Origin: Thermoleophilaceae bacterium
GTDB taxonomy: Bacteria; Actinomycetota; Thermoleophilia; Solirubrobacterales; Thermoleophilaceae
Assembly: GCA_013696905.1 (NCBI GenBank)
Contig: JACCXP010000012.1
Span: forward strand, 1 to 7,818
Length of the DNA: 7,818 nucleotides
Direction of reading: 5' to 3'
Under the pieces are notes generated by a model, which worked only from the letters and a program-made list of their open reading frames with translations, did not search any database and had not been told where the DNA came from. Below are positions 1 to 6,460 of the stretch, one piece after another (positions within the stretch are counted from its first letter, which is position 1; each line of letters opens with the position of its first letter). The position numbers and the translations under genes were made by a program.

Positions 1-147
1 CTCTACGGCGGGCCGGAAGCGGCTGCCCTCGATCGCGAGCGCGGGCGCCGCCGCGGTGAGCGACGGCAGCGCGAGCGCCGCCACCACGAGCGCGCCTCGC
101 CGGCGGGTGTGCGGACGTCGACTGCGACCGGCGGCTGCGACCTTCAT
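1..147 (-). CDS. Secreted or exported protein, N-terminal part only
   Basis: Reading the complement from the ATG at 147-145 gives 49 codons without a stop up to the window edge. The N-terminus is a classical export signal: a basic stretch (several Arg between residues 8 and 17), a hydrophobic core (about residues 19-33) and an Ala-x-Ala end (PALA at residues 35-38), after which cleavage is likely. Two arginines precede the core, so a Tat signal is possible, but no clear Tat consensus follows them. An AGGGAGA ribosome-binding site (complement of 151-157) lies just upstream and fixes the start. The few mature residues (IEGSRFRP) are too little to name the family; a chalcone-isomerase-like domain is one guess. 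The gene is divergent from the FUSC gene, with 89 bp between the starts, so the two may share a control region. Confidence 0.7.
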   Translation of the reverse strand, partial: MKVAAAGRSRRPHTRRRGALVVAALALPSLTAAAPALAIEGSRFRPAVE

Positions 148-236
148 CGATCTCCCTCGCTTGCGGCCTCGAGCGCCGCGAGCCTCGCAGCCCATCGCCG
201 GGCTTGCAACCCGCGGGCGGCTGCCACCATGGTCGC

Positions 237-1400
237 GTGAGCCGGATCGACCGACGCGGGATCGCCGAGCGCAGCCGGCGACTGTCGTACGAGACCGCCC
301 AGCAAGGACGCGTCTCGCTTCGCACGCGCATCGATCGCCTGCGTGGCGGCAGCTGGGCGATCGCCCAGACAGCGCTCGGGGCCGGGCTCGCGTGGACGCT
401 CGCGAGCGCGGTGCTCGGCCAGGACGAGCCGGTGTTCGCGCCGATCGCAGCGGTGATCGCGCTCGGCGTGACCTTCGGCCAGCGCGGGCGACGGGCGGTC
501 GAGCTGATCGGCGGCGTCGTCGTCGGGATCGCGATCGCAGACGGCATCGTCGTGCTGCTCGGCGCGGGGCCCCTACAGGTCGCGCTCGTCGTGGCGCTCG
601 CGATGTCGGCCGCCCTGCTGATCGGGGGCGGCGGGCTGCTGGTGACCGAAGCCGGGGTCTCGGCCACCCTGATCACGATCCTCCACACCCCCGGGGCAGA
701 CTCGCTCTCCGGCGAGCGCGTGCTCGAGGCGATGCTGGGCGGGTCGGTGGCGGTCGTGATCAACTACGTCTTCTTCCCGCTCAACCCGGAGCTCGTAGTG
801 GGGCGCGCCGCGCAGCGCGTGTTCAGCGCGCTCGGGGGCACGCTCGAGCAGGTGGCGGCGGCGCTCGCCGGTGGCGACTCCGAGCGTGCGGAGGACGCGC
901 TGACGCGTGCGCGCGCGATCGACGGCGACATGGACAGCTTCCGCGAGGCGATGGCGACCGGCCAGGAGACGGCTCGCCTGGCGCCGCCGCGGCGGCGCTC
1001 GCTCGGGCACCTCGAGCTCTATGCCGAGTCCGCCCCCCAGCTCGACCTGGCGGTGCGCAACACGCGCGTGCTGGCACGCGCAGTGTCGCGCTTCGCCCAG
1101 GACGGCGAGCCTGGCCCGGCGGAACTCGTCCAGGCGGTGCGCGAGCTCTCCGAGGCCGTGTGGGCGCTCGCCGGACAGCTCGAGGAGCCAGACCGCGACT
1201 ACCCGACGCGCGAGCTCGCGCTGAGGGCCGCGGCGCGCGCCACCGGCCTGCTCGAGGAGCGCGGTGACCTGACGATCAGCGTCGTCGTCGGGCAGGTGCG
1301 GTCGGTGGCCGTCGACCTGCTGCGAGCATCGGGGCTCGACCGCGTCGCGGCCATGCGCGCTGTCGAGGAGGCGTCCCGGCCCGAGCCCGTGTCGCGCTAG
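237..1400 (+). CDS. FUSC-family (fusaric acid resistance-like) membrane protein
   Basis: This 387-residue protein resembles actinobacterial FUSC/aromatic-acid exporter-like proteins, which are inner-membrane proteins linked to efflux of organic acids. The substrate cannot be read from the sequence. A basic N-terminus (residues 1-38) is followed by about six hydrophobic segments at roughly 41-61, 66-80, 88-109, 113-131, 133-150 and 163-181. A largely helical, charged, presumably cytosolic half follows (about 190-387). This half-size layout (one membrane block plus one soluble block) is common in the family. The GTG at 237 is preferred because the basic run begins there. A TTG at 204 would add 11 residues. 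Neither start has a strong Shine-Dalgarno. The gene is divergent from the secreted-protein gene and convergent with ppc, so it is probably transcribed alone. Its TAG stop lies in the CTAG that also ends ppc on the other strand. The family call is fairly safe; the function is inferred. Confidence 0.8.
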   Translation: MSRIDRRGIAERSRRLSYETAQQGRVSLRTRIDRLRGGSWAIAQTALGAGLAWTLASAVLGQDEPVFAPIAAVIALGVTFGQRGRRAVELIGGVVVGIAIADGIVVLLGAGPLQVALVVALAMSAALLIGGGGLLVTEAGVSATLITILHTPGADSLSGERVLEAMLGGSVAVVINYVFFPLNPELVVGRAAQRVFSALGGTLEQVAAALAGGDSERAEDALTRARAIDGDMDSFREAMATGQETARLAPPRRRSLGHLELYAESAPQLDLAVRNTRVLARAVSRFAQDGEPGPAELVQAVRELSEAVWALAGQLEEPDRDYPTRELALRAAARATGLLEERGDLTISVVVGQVRSVAVDLLRASGLDRVAAMRAVEEASRPEPVSR

Positions 1401-4165
1401 CCGGTGTTGCGCAGGCCTCCGGCGACGCCGTTGATCGCCAGGAAGACGGTGCGCGCGAGATCCTCCGCATCGCCGTCGGCGCGCATCTTGCGCAGCAGCG
1501 CGACCTGGATGAACGACAGCGGGTCGATGTAGGGGTTGCGCTGCTCGATCGAGCGCTGGAGCACGAGGTCGCGGTCGAGCAGACGCGCCTGACCCATCAC
1601 CTCGAGCAGCAGCGCCACCGTGAGATCGAACTCGTCGCGGATGCGCGTCCACACCCGCTCGCGCAGGCGCTCGTCGTCGACAAGCGCGACGTAGCGCTCG
1701 GCGATGTGGAGGTCGGCCTTGGCGAGCGCCATCTCGGCGTTCGAGAGCAGTGCGCGGAAGAAGGGCCAATCGCTCTCCATCTCCCGCAGCAGCTCGATGC
1801 CCACACGGTCGCGCGCGGTCGCGAGCGCGCTGCCCAGCCCGTACCAGCCCGGCAGCACTATCCGCGCCTGCGTCCACGAGAAGACCCACGGGATCGCCCG
1901 CAGCCCCTCGACGCCGCCGGCGCCGCCGCGCCGTGCGGGACGCGACCCGAGTCGCAGGCGGGCGATCTCCTCGACCGGCGTCGCGCTGCGGAAGAACGAG
2001 ACGAACTCCGGGTCGCCGTAGACGAGCTGGCGGTAGACCTCGCGTGAGTGGCTCGCCATCTCTGCCGTAACCGCCTCGAAGCGCTCGAGCCGGTCGGGCG
2101 CCGGCTGGGGAAGCGCCTCGAGCGTCGACAGCAGCACCGCGCTTGCGACCAGCTCCACCTCGCGCAGCGCGATCTCGCGCGTCGCGAACTTCGCCGAGAC
2201 GACCTCGCCTTGCTTGGTCAGCTTGATGCGGCCGTCGACCGTGCCGGGAGGCTGGGACAGGATCGCCAGGTTGCTCGGTCCCCCGCCGCGCCCGATCGAG
2301 CCGCCGCGGCCATGAAAGAAGGTGAAGTCGACGCCGGCCGAGTCGAGCAGCTCGGACAGCGCGCGCTGAGCCTGGTGGATCGCCCAGCCGGAGGCCAGAT
2401 AGCCGACCTCCTTGTTCGAGTCCGAATAGCCGATCATCACCTCCTGCACGTCGCCGACCGCCGCGAGCGCCGCCCTGTAAGTGGGCTCGTCGAGCAGCGT
2501 GCGCAGGGTCTCGGCGGCGCCGTCGAGCGTGTCCGCCGACTCGAACAGCGGCGCGATGCGGAAGGCGGCCCCGCCCCCTCCGGCCTCGGCCAGGCCCGTC
2601 TCCTTCATCAGCAGCAGCACCTGGAGCACGTCCACGGGCCCTTCGGCGTTTGAGATCACGTAGGAGCCGATCGCTCCCGCGTGCACGCCGCGGGTGAGCG
2701 CGCGCAGGCCCTGGAAGGTCGCGACGACATCGCGCGACTCGTCCGAGAGGGGCGACAGGTCGGGGGGCACGAGCGGTCGCGGGTTCGCTATCTCGCGCGC
2801 GAGCAGCCGGCAGCGCTCGCGCTGCCCGAGCTCGGCGTAGGCCGGCTCGACCCCGGTCAGCGCGAACAGCTCGCCCAGCGCCCGCTCGTGGCGACCGGCG
2901 TGGTCGCGCACATCGAGGCGCGCGAAGTGGAAGCCGAACACCTCGACCAGGCGGATCACGTCCTGAAGGTCGCCGGAGGCCATGAACGAGCCTCCCTGCT
3001 CGCGCAGCGTGGACTGGAGGAGGCGCAGCTCTGCGAGCAGCGCGTCCGGGCTCGGATAGCCGGTCTCGAGGCCTTGGCGAGTGGCTCGCAGGCGCTCGCG
3101 CATGAGCGTGAACGCCTGCCGGTAGGGCTCCTCCCGGTTTCGCTCGGCAAGCTCGGCGGCGAGCTCCGGGAAGGGCGCCCGGATCTCGTTGAGCAGCGGG
3201 ATGAGCGCGGGAGCGGCGCCCGCCACCCGACTCGAGAGCGCCACCCGCTCGGCCAGCGTCTGCAGCTCGCGCTCGAGCAGCCGCACGGCGGTGTCGCGCA
3301 TCACGTCGAGCGTCTCGGCGGTCACGTCTGAGGTCACCAGTGGATTGCCGTCGCGGTCGCCGCCGATCCAGGAGCCGAAGGAGAGGAAGGCCGGCACGCG
3401 GATCTCGGCGCCGGGGTAGACGGTCGCGATCGCGTCCTCGAGCTCGCGGTAGATGCGCGGGATCGTGTGGATGATCGTCGACTGGAAGTAGACGAGTCCG
3501 GCGCGCACCTCGTCGAGCACCGTCGGCGAGACCGCCCGGATCTCGTCCGAGACCCACAGCTCCTCGACCGTCGTCGCGAGGCGCATGCGGACGAGCTCGG
3601 CATCGCGCGCGCCCACCCGGCGCTCGTCGAGATCGCGTATGACGGCGAAGATGCGAGCGAGCTTCTCGACGGTGGTGCGCCGTCTCGCTTCGGTCGGGTG
3701 GGCGGTGAGCACGAGGCACACCTCCGCCCGATCGAGCAGCTCCTGCAGGTCCGAGGCAGTCGTGCCGCGATCGGCGAGCGTCTGGATCGCCTCGCGGATG
3801 GAGCCAGGCCGCGGACCCGGGTAGGCAGCCTCCTCGGCCCTGCGGATCAACCTGATCCGGTCGTTGTCCTCGGCGAGGTTGACAAGCTGGAAGTACTTCG
3901 TGAACGAGCGGATCAGGAGCTGCGCCTCGGGCACCGACGCGCCTCGCACCAGCACGTCGAGCGCCTCGCCCGCCGAATCATCGCCGCCGCGGAAGGCCTT
4001 CGCCAGCCGCCGCGCGCGCTCCTCGAGCTCGAAGCCCTCGGCGCCGTCGCTATGTCGGATGATCTCGCCGAGGATGTCCCCCAGCAGGAAGATGTCGTCG
4101 GAGAGCGAGCGATCGCCAGCCTGCGACGGCTGCGGCTCCTCGAGCGTACTGGCCTGGATCGTCAT
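1397..4165 (-). CDS. ppc: Phosphoenolpyruvate carboxylase
   Basis: The enzyme carboxylates phosphoenolpyruvate with bicarbonate to oxaloacetate and phosphate, refilling the TCA cycle; it is cytosolic and usually a homotetramer. The 922 residues match the usual bacterial length of about 880-930. Catalytic landmarks are in order: VLTAHPTEA (catalytic His156), FGSWIGGDRDGNP (263-275), MIGYSDSNKEVGYL (577-590), FFHGRGGSIGRGGGP (616-630), KLTKQGE (648-654) and the invariant C-terminal RNTG (919-922). Residues matching the E. coli aspartate-inhibition site appear present (Arg in GRGG, Lys816, Arg876, Asn920), so feedback control by aspartate is likely. The ATG at 4165 is chosen because the family's N-terminal LSDDIFLLGDILGE begins about 20 residues later. 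The open frame runs on to 4291, but that DNA belongs to the integrase repeat. No Shine-Dalgarno precedes the ATG (CCACTCCCAAC). The start overlaps the stop of the broken integrase frame as ATGA, and the native promoter may have been displaced by the insertion. Confidence 0.97.
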   Translation of the reverse strand: MTIQASTLEEPQPSQAGDRSLSDDIFLLGDILGEIIRHSDGAEGFELEERARRLAKAFRGGDDSAGEALDVLVRGASVPEAQLLIRSFTKYFQLVNLAEDNDRIRLIRRAEEAAYPGPRPGSIREAIQTLADRGTTASDLQELLDRAEVCLVLTAHPTEARRRTTVEKLARIFAVIRDLDERRVGARDAELVRMRLATTVEELWVSDEIRAVSPTVLDEVRAGLVYFQSTIIHTIPRIYRELEDAIATVYPGAEIRVPAFLSFGSWIGGDRDGNPLVTSDVTAETLDVMRDTAVRLLERELQTLAERVALSSRVAGAAPALIPLLNEIRAPFPELAAELAERNREEPYRQAFTLMRERLRATRQGLETGYPSPDALLAELRLLQSTLREQGGSFMASGDLQDVIRLVEVFGFHFARLDVRDHAGRHERALGELFALTGVEPAYAELGQRERCRLLAREIANPRPLVPPDLSPLSDESRDVVATFQGLRALTRGVHAGAIGSYVISNAEGPVDVLQVLLLMKETGLAEAGGGGAAFRIAPLFESADTLDGAAETLRTLLDEPTYRAALAAVGDVQEVMIGYSDSNKEVGYLASGWAIHQAQRALSELLDSAGVDFTFFHGRGGSIGRGGGPSNLAILSQPPGTVDGRIKLTKQGEVVSAKFATREIALREVELVASAVLLSTLEALPQPAPDRLERFEAVTAEMASHSREVYRQLVYGDPEFVSFFRSATPVEEIARLRLGSRPARRGGAGGVEGLRAIPWVFSWTQARIVLPGWYGLGSALATARDRVGIELLREMESDWPFFRALLSNAEMALAKADLHIAERYVALVDDERLRERVWTRIRDEFDLTVALLLEVMGQARLLDRDLVLQRSIEQRNPYIDPLSFIQVALLRKMRADGDAEDLARTVFLAINGVAGGLRNTG

Positions 4166-4171
4166 GTTGGG

Positions 4172-4196
4172 AGTGGAGACGGTGGGTTCAGTAGGT
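4172..4196. repeat. 25-bp perfect direct repeat, candidate att site (left)
   Basis: The 25 bases from AGTGGAGACGG to CAGTAGGT are identical to 6631-6655, although the flanking coding DNA has diverged by about 10 %. After one mismatch the next 9 bases match, then after another mismatch a further 15. The repeat sits just beyond the integrase 3' end in both copies and marks the exact edge of homology, as expected for a recombinase crossover region. The complement ends in CCGTCTCCAC, which recalls a tRNA 3' acceptor end, but I cannot fold a tRNA around it. Its role as an attachment site is inferred. Confidence 0.5.
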
Positions 4197-5055
4197 ACGA
4201 AACCGCGCTGCTCAAGCGGAATTCGAGGTCGGTTGCGACCGACCTGCGACTCGGAGCGGCTTGACCTTCGGCGTGAACGGCCTTTAGGCACTGACGGGCG
4301 CCCTGTTCGGACGGGTGGCCGTAGGTACTCATCACGAGCTTGCCGCCATCGGTGTGGCCCAGCTGCATCGCCACGTCGGCGTGACTAAGGCCGAGCTCGA
4401 GCAGGTGGGTGGCGCAGAAGTGCCTCAACTCGTAGAAGTGCATTGCCGGCCGGCCGAAGGCTGTGCGGACTGGGTTCCAGTAGAGGTTAAGCGCCGGCTT
4501 CGTGAAGGCCCTCCCTCGCTTCGTGGTGAACACCCACGGAGAGTCGATATGCCGGGGCATGGCAAGCAGGGCCTCGCGGGCGGGCGGGGGCAGGATAACC
4601 GTGCGCACCCTGCCATTCTTGGGCAGCTTCAGCTGGCCCGTGCCGTCACGACTCTGGCGCACTCGGACCTCATCGACAGTGAGGTCATCGTGCTCAAGCG
4701 CGAACAGCTCGCCGGGTCGCACGCCGACATAGGCGGCGACGAGGATCATCGCTCGGAAGGTTGAGCCGTAGTCGCCGTGGACCTCGAGCGCCACGTCGGC
4801 CAAGCGGCTCACCTCGGGTTCATTGAGCGCCACCAGGTCCCTGCGGCCACGGGACTACGAGCCGCAGCTGCGAGAACGGGTTGCTCTGGCAGAGACCGTC
4901 GCGCACGGCGTCCGAGAACATCGACCGCACGACGTAGACGTTCCCCTTCGGCTGCTCAAGCGCCCAAGCCCTGGCCCTCGGACGGTCAATGTCGAACAAG
5001 CGAACGCCGACGAAGTCCTTGGCGAAGGCCTTGAGCGCATAGCGGTACGTCTGCT
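4172..5055. repeat. Long direct repeat, copy A (integrase unit)
   Basis: This stretch aligns with 6631-7518 in the same orientation. The offset is 2459 bp at the left end, 2461 after the gap near 4279 and 2463 after the gap near 4857, so the only indels are two 2-bp losses in this copy. Identity begins abruptly at 4172, 6 bp upstream of the ppc ATG, and fades toward the integrase N-terminus: about 90 % over most of it but only about 70 % from roughly 4970 to 5055, counted by eye. Confidence 0.88.
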
Positions 5056-5067
5056 TGGTCGAAGCTC

Positions 5068-5097
5068 TTGACACGGGCGACTTTCGCTACGTAGGGT
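5068..5097 (+). promoter_or_regulatory. Predicted housekeeping-type promoter of the small-protein operon
   Basis: A perfect -35 hexamer TTGACA (5068-5073) is followed after 18 bp by TAGGGT (5092-5097), which fits the TAnnnT pattern of actinobacterial -10 boxes. The implied transcript start near 5104 leaves a leader of about 20 bases before the first gene. The -35 box overlaps the GTG start of integrase A on the opposite strand, so the two transcripts are divergent and start at nearly the same place. This is a sequence match only. Confidence 0.6.
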
Positions 5098-5112
5098 TCG
5101 CGCTTCCCCGAA

Positions 5113-5122
5113 AGGAGATCTC
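5113..5122 (+). promoter_or_regulatory. Shine-Dalgarno that places an ATA start
   Basis: AGGAG (5113-5117) plus 5 bases of spacer lands on ATA at 5123. The downstream frame encodes a family-like N-terminus from that codon. Upstream in the same frame there is no ATG, GTG or TTG before the stop at 5069-5071. Confidence 0.6.
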
Positions 5123-5434
5123 ATACAGCGGCTGACGATCATCCGAACCGCGGGCGACCCGGACGCGCTGCTGGCGGCCAAGCGGGAGCACATGGACCCA
5201 GTCATGGGACCCAAGGCCGACCAGATCGGCATGCTGTTCCACCTGGCGGCTCGTGGGCCAGATGGCCTCGTGGTCGTGAACCTGTGGGACAGCGAAGAAG
5301 CTTCAGAAAAGGCAGCCCAGGACCCCGAGATCGATCAGGCGCGGCAAGCTATGCGCGACAGTGGGACAGCGACGGGGCCGCCGGAGTTCGAGCATTACGA
5401 GGTGAATGACTACAGACCGGTCAGCGGCGCATAG
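5123..5434 (+). CDS. ABM-like dimeric alpha/beta-barrel small protein
   Basis: The 103 residues resemble the small ferredoxin-like, dimeric alpha/beta-barrel proteins grouped with antibiotic biosynthesis monooxygenases (ABM). These act as cofactor-free oxygenases or small-ligand binders; the substrate here is unknown. The expected pattern is visible: a first strand (RLTIIRT), a helix (PDALLAAKREHM), a second strand (IGMLFHLAAR), a third strand (GLVVVNLWDS), a helix (EEASEKAAQDPEIDQARQ) and a last strand (FEHYEVNDYR). The first strand is coded only if translation starts near 5123, where the codon is ATA at ideal distance from AGGAG. The CTG at 5132 is 14 bases from the Shine-Dalgarno. The first ATG, at 5192, would drop 23 residues and the first strand. 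So either a rare ATA start is used or an ATG to ATA mutation has weakened the gene. It is first in a three-gene operon; the next gene starts 45 bp downstream. Confidence 0.65.
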   Translation: MQRLTIIRTAGDPDALLAAKREHMDPVMGPKADQIGMLFHLAARGPDGLVVVNLWDSEEASEKAAQDPEIDQARQAMRDSGTATGPPEFEHYEVNDYRPVSGA

Positions 5435-5437
5435 CGC

Positions 5438-5450
5438 CTTTCCCCGAAAG
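5438..5450 (+). repeat. Short hairpin with an 11-bp motif repeated upstream of gene 1
   Basis: CTTTC-CCC-GAAAG forms a perfect 5-bp stem in the gap between the first and second cargo genes. Eleven bases of it (TTCCCCGAAAG, 5440-5450) recur at 5104-5114, just before the ribosome-binding site of the first gene. It is absent from the gap before the third gene. It could be an RNA-level control site, or chance. Confidence 0.35.
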
Positions 5451-5479
5451 CATCGCACCACATCGAACGAAGGAGACGG

Positions 5480-5734
5480 ATGCCGCTTTTCATGGACACG
5501 CACCGGTTCGAGGGCGAGATGCCACCCGACGAGGAGATCGCGAAGGCTCACCGCGCAGACTTGGAGGAGCAGGGCCGTCACGACGTTCGTTACCTGAAGT
5601 ACTGGGTCAGCAGGGAGGCCAAGGTGGTGCATTGCCTCGTCGAAGCGCCAGATGCAGAGACGGCTGCGCGCGTTCACGTCGAGACCACCGGGTCAGGCCC
5701 GGAGGAGATCTACGCGGTCGACGAGCGCACCTGA
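5480..5734 (+). CDS. DUF4242 / SCO4226-like small protein
   Basis: The 84 residues fit the DUF4242 family, whose studied Streptomyces member SCO4226 is a nickel-binding dimeric ferredoxin-fold protein. Family hallmarks are visible: the MPLFMDTHRFEG opening, AHRADLEEQ (residues 23-31), VRYLKYWVS (36-44), VVHCLVEAPDAETAARVH (49-66) and the closing EEIYAV. From memory, most relatives have an AHG motif after the ARVH helix. Here it reads TTG (residues 69-71), so a potential ligand histidine may be missing, while His66, Cys52 and other histidines remain. A GGAG Shine-Dalgarno at 5471-5474 precedes the ATG at a usual distance. It is the second gene of the operon. Metal binding is inferred from the family, not shown here. 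Confidence 0.75.
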   Translation: MPLFMDTHRFEGEMPPDEEIAKAHRADLEEQGRHDVRYLKYWVSREAKVVHCLVEAPDAETAARVHVETTGSGPEEIYAVDERT

Positions 5735-5788
5735 GGCATTGAGCTGGGGTCCGCGCCAAGTCGCCGCAACCAACCGAGGGGAGCCGGG

Positions 5789-6088
5789 ATGCGCATGATG
5801 ATGAAGGTGCAAATGGATACGGAGGCGGGCAGTCTCGCCATCGCCGACGGCTCGCTGCCCCAGCTCATGCAGGAAACCCTTGGTCAACTCAACCCGGAGG
5901 CGGCCTACTTCGGCCCGGAGAACGGCATCCGGACCGCTTTCATCGTGTTCGACCTCCAGGACCCCTCCCAGCTTCCGCCCATTTCCGAGCCGCTGTTCAG
6001 CAAGCTGAAGGCCAACATCCAGATGTTCCCGGTGATGGACTCGGAAGACCTGCAAAAGGGGCTGGGGCAGCTCGGCGGCGGCGCGTAA
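5789..6088 (+). CDS. Conserved hypothetical protein, probable small alpha/beta fold
   Basis: The 99 residues begin MRMMMKVQMDTEAG and contain LPQLMQETLGQLNPEAAYFGP (about residues 23-43), a strand TAFIVFDL (49-56), a proline-rich turn (DPSQLPPISEPL) and a final strand IQMFPVM (77-83). The alternation of strands and helices suggests another ferredoxin-like alpha/beta domain, like its two neighbours. It reminds me of actinobacterial hypotheticals near DUF3303, but I cannot confirm a family. No membrane segment or signal peptide is visible. GAGGGGAG at 5776-5783 is a good ribosome-binding site. It lies 54 bp after the DUF4242 gene on the same strand and is the likely last gene of the operon, since a hairpin follows. 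Confidence 0.7.
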   Translation: MRMMMKVQMDTEAGSLAIADGSLPQLMQETLGQLNPEAAYFGPENGIRTAFIVFDLQDPSQLPPISEPLFSKLKANIQMFPVMDSEDLQKGLGQLGGGA

Positions 6089-6109
6089 AGCGACCGCACG
6101 ACACAGCGC

Positions 6110-6123
6110 AGTCCGCCCGGACT
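6110..6123 (+). terminator. Weak candidate terminator hairpin
   Basis: AGTCC-GCCC-GGACT forms a 5-bp stem with a 4-base loop, starting 22 bases after the stop of the third cargo gene. No T-run follows, which is common in high-GC actinomycetes, so its role as a terminator rests mainly on its position. Confidence 0.35.
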
Positions 6124-6241
6124 AGGGCGTCGCCGCTGACGAGGTTTGCAGACCGCGCAGAGCGCGAGGAGTGAAGTCTCACCGGCTCTAAGGCCACGGG
6201 ATCCCACTTGGGTACTCAGACCCTAGGCAGGCTGCATGAGG

Positions 6242-6294
6242 GGTAGGGGGATGCTCAGGACGACACCCCCCACCGGCAGGACACTCCCCCTACC
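6242..6294. promoter_or_regulatory. Inverted repeat, possible operator or promoter region
   Basis: GGTAGGGGGA (6242-6251) and TCCCCCTACC (6285-6294) are exact reverse complements separated by 33 bases, so the two arms are about four helical turns apart from start to start. The spacer contains two CAGGAC words (6255-6260, 6277-6282). This could be a paired binding site for a dimeric regulator left over from a lost gene. No intact gene starts just downstream. Confidence 0.35.
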
Positions 6295-6460
6295 TTCCCG
6301 CGACGAACATGAATTTGAACCGGCTGTAGCGGCCACGACGGCGTGGTCGCGAGCACGGTGGTTGGGGATATGTATCTGCGGAGCAGGGGAATCATGGCGC
6401 GTTGCCGCTAGCGGTCTTATTGGCAATCGGCGACCGCCGCTCAAGTCGAGTCGGTTGACA

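Larger units (their letters stand above)
4162..5074 (-). pseudogene. Tyrosine recombinase (integrase) copy A, frameshifted
   Basis: This is a decayed paralogue of the integrase at 6671-7540, about 90 % identical at DNA level over most of its length (hand alignment). The 5' piece (5074 to 4820, GTG start) holds the SAM-like core-binding region and ends after FSQLRL. The catalytic piece (4833 to 4162, 223 codons) carries VGVRPGEL, LPKNGRVR, YELRHFCATH, LGHTDGG and STYGHP. Relative to copy B, 2 bp are missing near 4857, which splits the gene, and 2 bp near 4279, which changes the tail from KAAFTPK to KAVHAEG. Without the second deletion the stop would fall at 4212-4214. Instead the frame runs to 4162 and ends inside the ppc start as ATGA. 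All catalytic residues lie on the second piece, but without the DNA-binding half it is unlikely to recombine DNA. Programmed frameshifting is possible but less likely than decay. Confidence 0.85.

Noticed and set aside
229..240. A three-codon upstream frame (ATG GTC GCG TGA) overlapping the GTG start of the FUSC gene
   Set aside because: It has no ribosome-binding site, and such a short frame is expected by chance.
573..3719. A 1048-codon open frame on the minus strand, overlapping both the FUSC gene and ppc
   Set aside because: Its translation is Arg/Ala/Pro-rich low-complexity sequence with no family motif. It is the out-of-frame shadow expected in very high-GC coding DNA.
4172..4215. A tRNA or tmRNA 3' end at the candidate attachment sequence
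   Set aside because: The complement ends in CCGTCTCCAC, like an acceptor strand, but there is no TTCRA loop and no matching 5' half nearby.
3467..4264. Long plus-strand open frame opposite the 5' part of ppc, with others at 2048-2653 and 2681-3331
   Set aside because: These lie antisense to clear PEP carboxylase motifs, lack ribosome-binding sites and show no domain pattern.
4166..4291. N-terminal extension of PEP carboxylase by 42 residues
   Set aside because: The added codons are out-of-frame DNA of the integrase repeat and share nothing with the carboxylase family. The ATG at 4165 fits the family N-terminus.
6405..6414. The perfect palindrome CCGCTAGCGG
   Set aside because: A single 10-bp palindrome in GC-rich DNA is unremarkable, and no gene start is nearby.
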